Positions 62,229 through 64,000 of a DNA stretch of 64,000 nt are shown here, one piece after another. The notes below the pieces were generated by a model. The model saw only the letters and a list, made by a program, of their open reading frames with translations, had not been told where the DNA came from and made no database searches. Made by a program: the position numbers and the translations under genes. Within the stretch, counting starts at the first letter, position 1. Each line of letters opens with the position of its first letter. The DNA is from Augochlora pura. Lineage: Eukaryota > Arthropoda > Insecta > Hymenoptera > Halictidae. The stretch is taken from NCBI RefSeq assembly GCF_028453695.1, contig NC_135782.1, forward strand, positions 2,108,001-2,172,000. Reading direction: 5' to 3'.

Positions 62229-64000
62229 CAGAGGACAGGGCTTGTCCCAAATTAGAAAATAAAGGTGCACGGGAGAGAAACGGGGGACGGGGAAGGAAAA
62301 GGCGGCCTTTATTTGGCCGATCCGTCTTTTATTTTGTCCTCGGATCCGCTTTGTCCCGTGAACGAGCGTTCGTCTCGCGGTGCGGGAGCCAGGGGTGGTC
62401 GGCGATGACGCGAGGGTCGAGGGGAAACGGGGAAGCAAGCAACCGTTGGCTAAACACGCGACAAACAGCCGCCGTCTGCTCGAATAATCGCAGCTTCTTG
62501 TTCGGGGCTCACCTTTATTACCATTTACGTCCGCTCGTTTTATCGGCTGCCGCGTCGACAGCCAGTCGACTCGCTGCCGTCGTTCCTTCTCTTTCCGTCT
62601 CCCGAACTTGCTCTTTTCGATCGTGGAAGGCTGCTTGATACACTTATTTAGGATCCAAACTATTAATTAGCGAAACTTGAAAATTGCCGCGATTTAAGCT
62701 GCTATAATTTCGTAGAGGAGAGGCTCGTAATAAACTCGAACCTATTTTAAGTAGTGAACGTTCTTCCAACATGCTCCCGTATGATACTGAAAAGACGAGA
62801 CACGTTCTTTCCTAAAAAGTTTACGAATCGATACGTCTGCAAATAGATTGGACAATTTTTCTCACAACGACTGGCCCTAACGCGGATTGGAAGATTAAAT
62901 TCTCCTCGCGACAACGAGCGTTTGAACTCTTAGCGTACGATTTTGTCGAGTTGCTTTATCGAGGTTTGGAGCGAGAATGGAGTTTCCAAGCAGTTTTCTT
63001 CGAAAGATGGGGACGCGAAGCGATCCCTGGTCCTAATTAGAGCAATGAGATTCGTTCTCGACGGTGTAATAGCACGCACCGCGTCGAGCAGAGAGGATAG
63101 AATGGCCGGGGGCGGAACGTGGCATCTCGAAATTAGTATCGCCGGCGAGAACGAGTTTTACGAGACGCGTGTAATTGTCTAGAACGGTGTTAAACTACCT
63201 GGAAGATACGTTGAAGCCACCTTTTAGAAGGATTTACGGCAGTTCTCTATCCTGTCCAGGGTTCCTCCTTCGTTTATTACACGCGAAAACTGTGGGCGGC
63301 ACGCGATACGCGTTCTTCCTCGTAAAATGGATAGCTTGGATCTTGATGCGGTTGTAATAGACCTGACTTTGTTTGAAGTAGTGAACTGAACACGTCTTAG
63401 CGAAACGCAACGCGGACGATTCAGCAAAGACTATAATTGTTTTACCTCCACTTTTGGAACGACTCGATATGTAATTATAGATATTCATATACATATATTA
63501 CAGTATCGAACGCTTCGCGACGATGTCAAAGACGATAGAGATGCCGAACGATCCCAGCGCGATTCAGCGATAAATAGTAAGAGAAGTAATAATAAAGAAG
63601 TTTAGTGATCAGCGATAAAATCGCGAGCCAGAGCGCCGTGAAACTTTTGTGAAACCGGATCGCCGATTGGAACTTTCGATCGCCAGTGCATTCTGCCGTG
63701 AATTACACTGTATTCGATTCGAGTCGAGCCCGCAACAAAGTGCTGGGTCCGAGCGGCGTTTGTTTAATTTCAATTGGATGAAATTGGATAAAGCACGGCG
63801 CGCGATTCACAGGTTTAAACTTTAATAAGCTTCCAAGAGAGGCGGATCCAGGAGCTGCTACGGGCGATACAACTTTCCGTTTAAATTCGTTAACCCCCTC
63901 CCCGTCCACGAAAATGATTCATTACTGGAAATATTTCTTTCCATTTCGAAGAATGGATGTTGTAGGTCTTCGCCCTGGAAACTCGTTCCGTGTCTCGAAA

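Larger units (their letters stand above)
40154..64000 (-). other. Probable Btk29A 5' intronic region, no exons seen
   Basis: About 23.8 kb with no exon I can recognise on either strand. I looked for the PH domain, BTK zinc motif and Drosophila-like short-isoform start of Btk29A and found none. It could be one long intron of Btk29A, or include its non-coding first exon and intergenic DNA. It is CpG-rich with abundant TC tracts, minisatellites and homopolymers. Open frames of up to about 200 codons (for example 45419-46027, 53522-54103, 60472-61026) are repeat-rich or basic, without family resemblance. Confidence 0.6.

Noticed and set aside
61869..62438. 189-codon minus-strand frame with poly-Ser
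   Set aside because: Poly-Ser derives from the GAAGAG repeat on the other strand; the rest is unrecognised.

Overview
The window is nuclear DNA of an insect, most likely a hymenopteran and probably a bee; this placement is an inference. It rests on seven conserved animal genes, insect-type protein sequences (especially Btk29A), many introns of about 70-100 nt with GT-AG ends, AT-rich gene-dense DNA, and a CpG-rich, microsatellite-rich block on the right. No bacterial, phage, plasmid or CRISPR features are visible. Every exon chain below was joined by hand from splice sites and checked for reading-frame continuity.

Layout. 1.9-5.1 kb (-): WDR48/UAF1, the WD40 activator of USP1-family deubiquitinases. 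7.1-12.3 kb (+): splicing factor 1 (SF1/BBP), divergent from WDR48. 13.9-17.1 kb (-): coatomer subunit gamma, convergent with SF1. 19.5-23.3 kb (+): protein kinase D, divergent from gamma-COP. 27.3-28.3 kb (+): EMC3. 28.7-30.1 kb (-): NIT1-type amidase, tail-to-tail with EMC3. 32.6-40.2 kb (-): Btk29A (Tec-family tyrosine kinase) from the proline-rich linker through SH3, SH2 and kinase domain; its 5' exons (PH and BTK motif, or an alternative first exon) were not found up to 64 kb.

40.2-64 kb holds no exon I can recognise on either strand. It is GC- and CpG-richer, with long CT/GA tracts, homopolymer runs and several minisatellites. It is most simply the 5' part of Btk29A as one very long intron, possibly with promoter or enhancer elements. 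Long open frames there have no recognisable domain and follow the GC content and repeats.

The genes are unrelated housekeeping and signalling genes, not an operon or system. The most interesting signal is at the Btk29A stop codon: TGA followed by C, then 124 in-frame sense codons of Ser/Pro-rich sequence ending in a Cys2-His-Cys-like motif, a candidate stop-codon readthrough extension. Secondary points are a smaller TGA-C extension on PKD, a 78-nt stop-free intron in PKD, a mitochondrial-type leader on NIT1, a diverged 288-bp tandem duplication in a Btk29A intron, and a spaced sequence box repeated near 45.1-45.35 kb.
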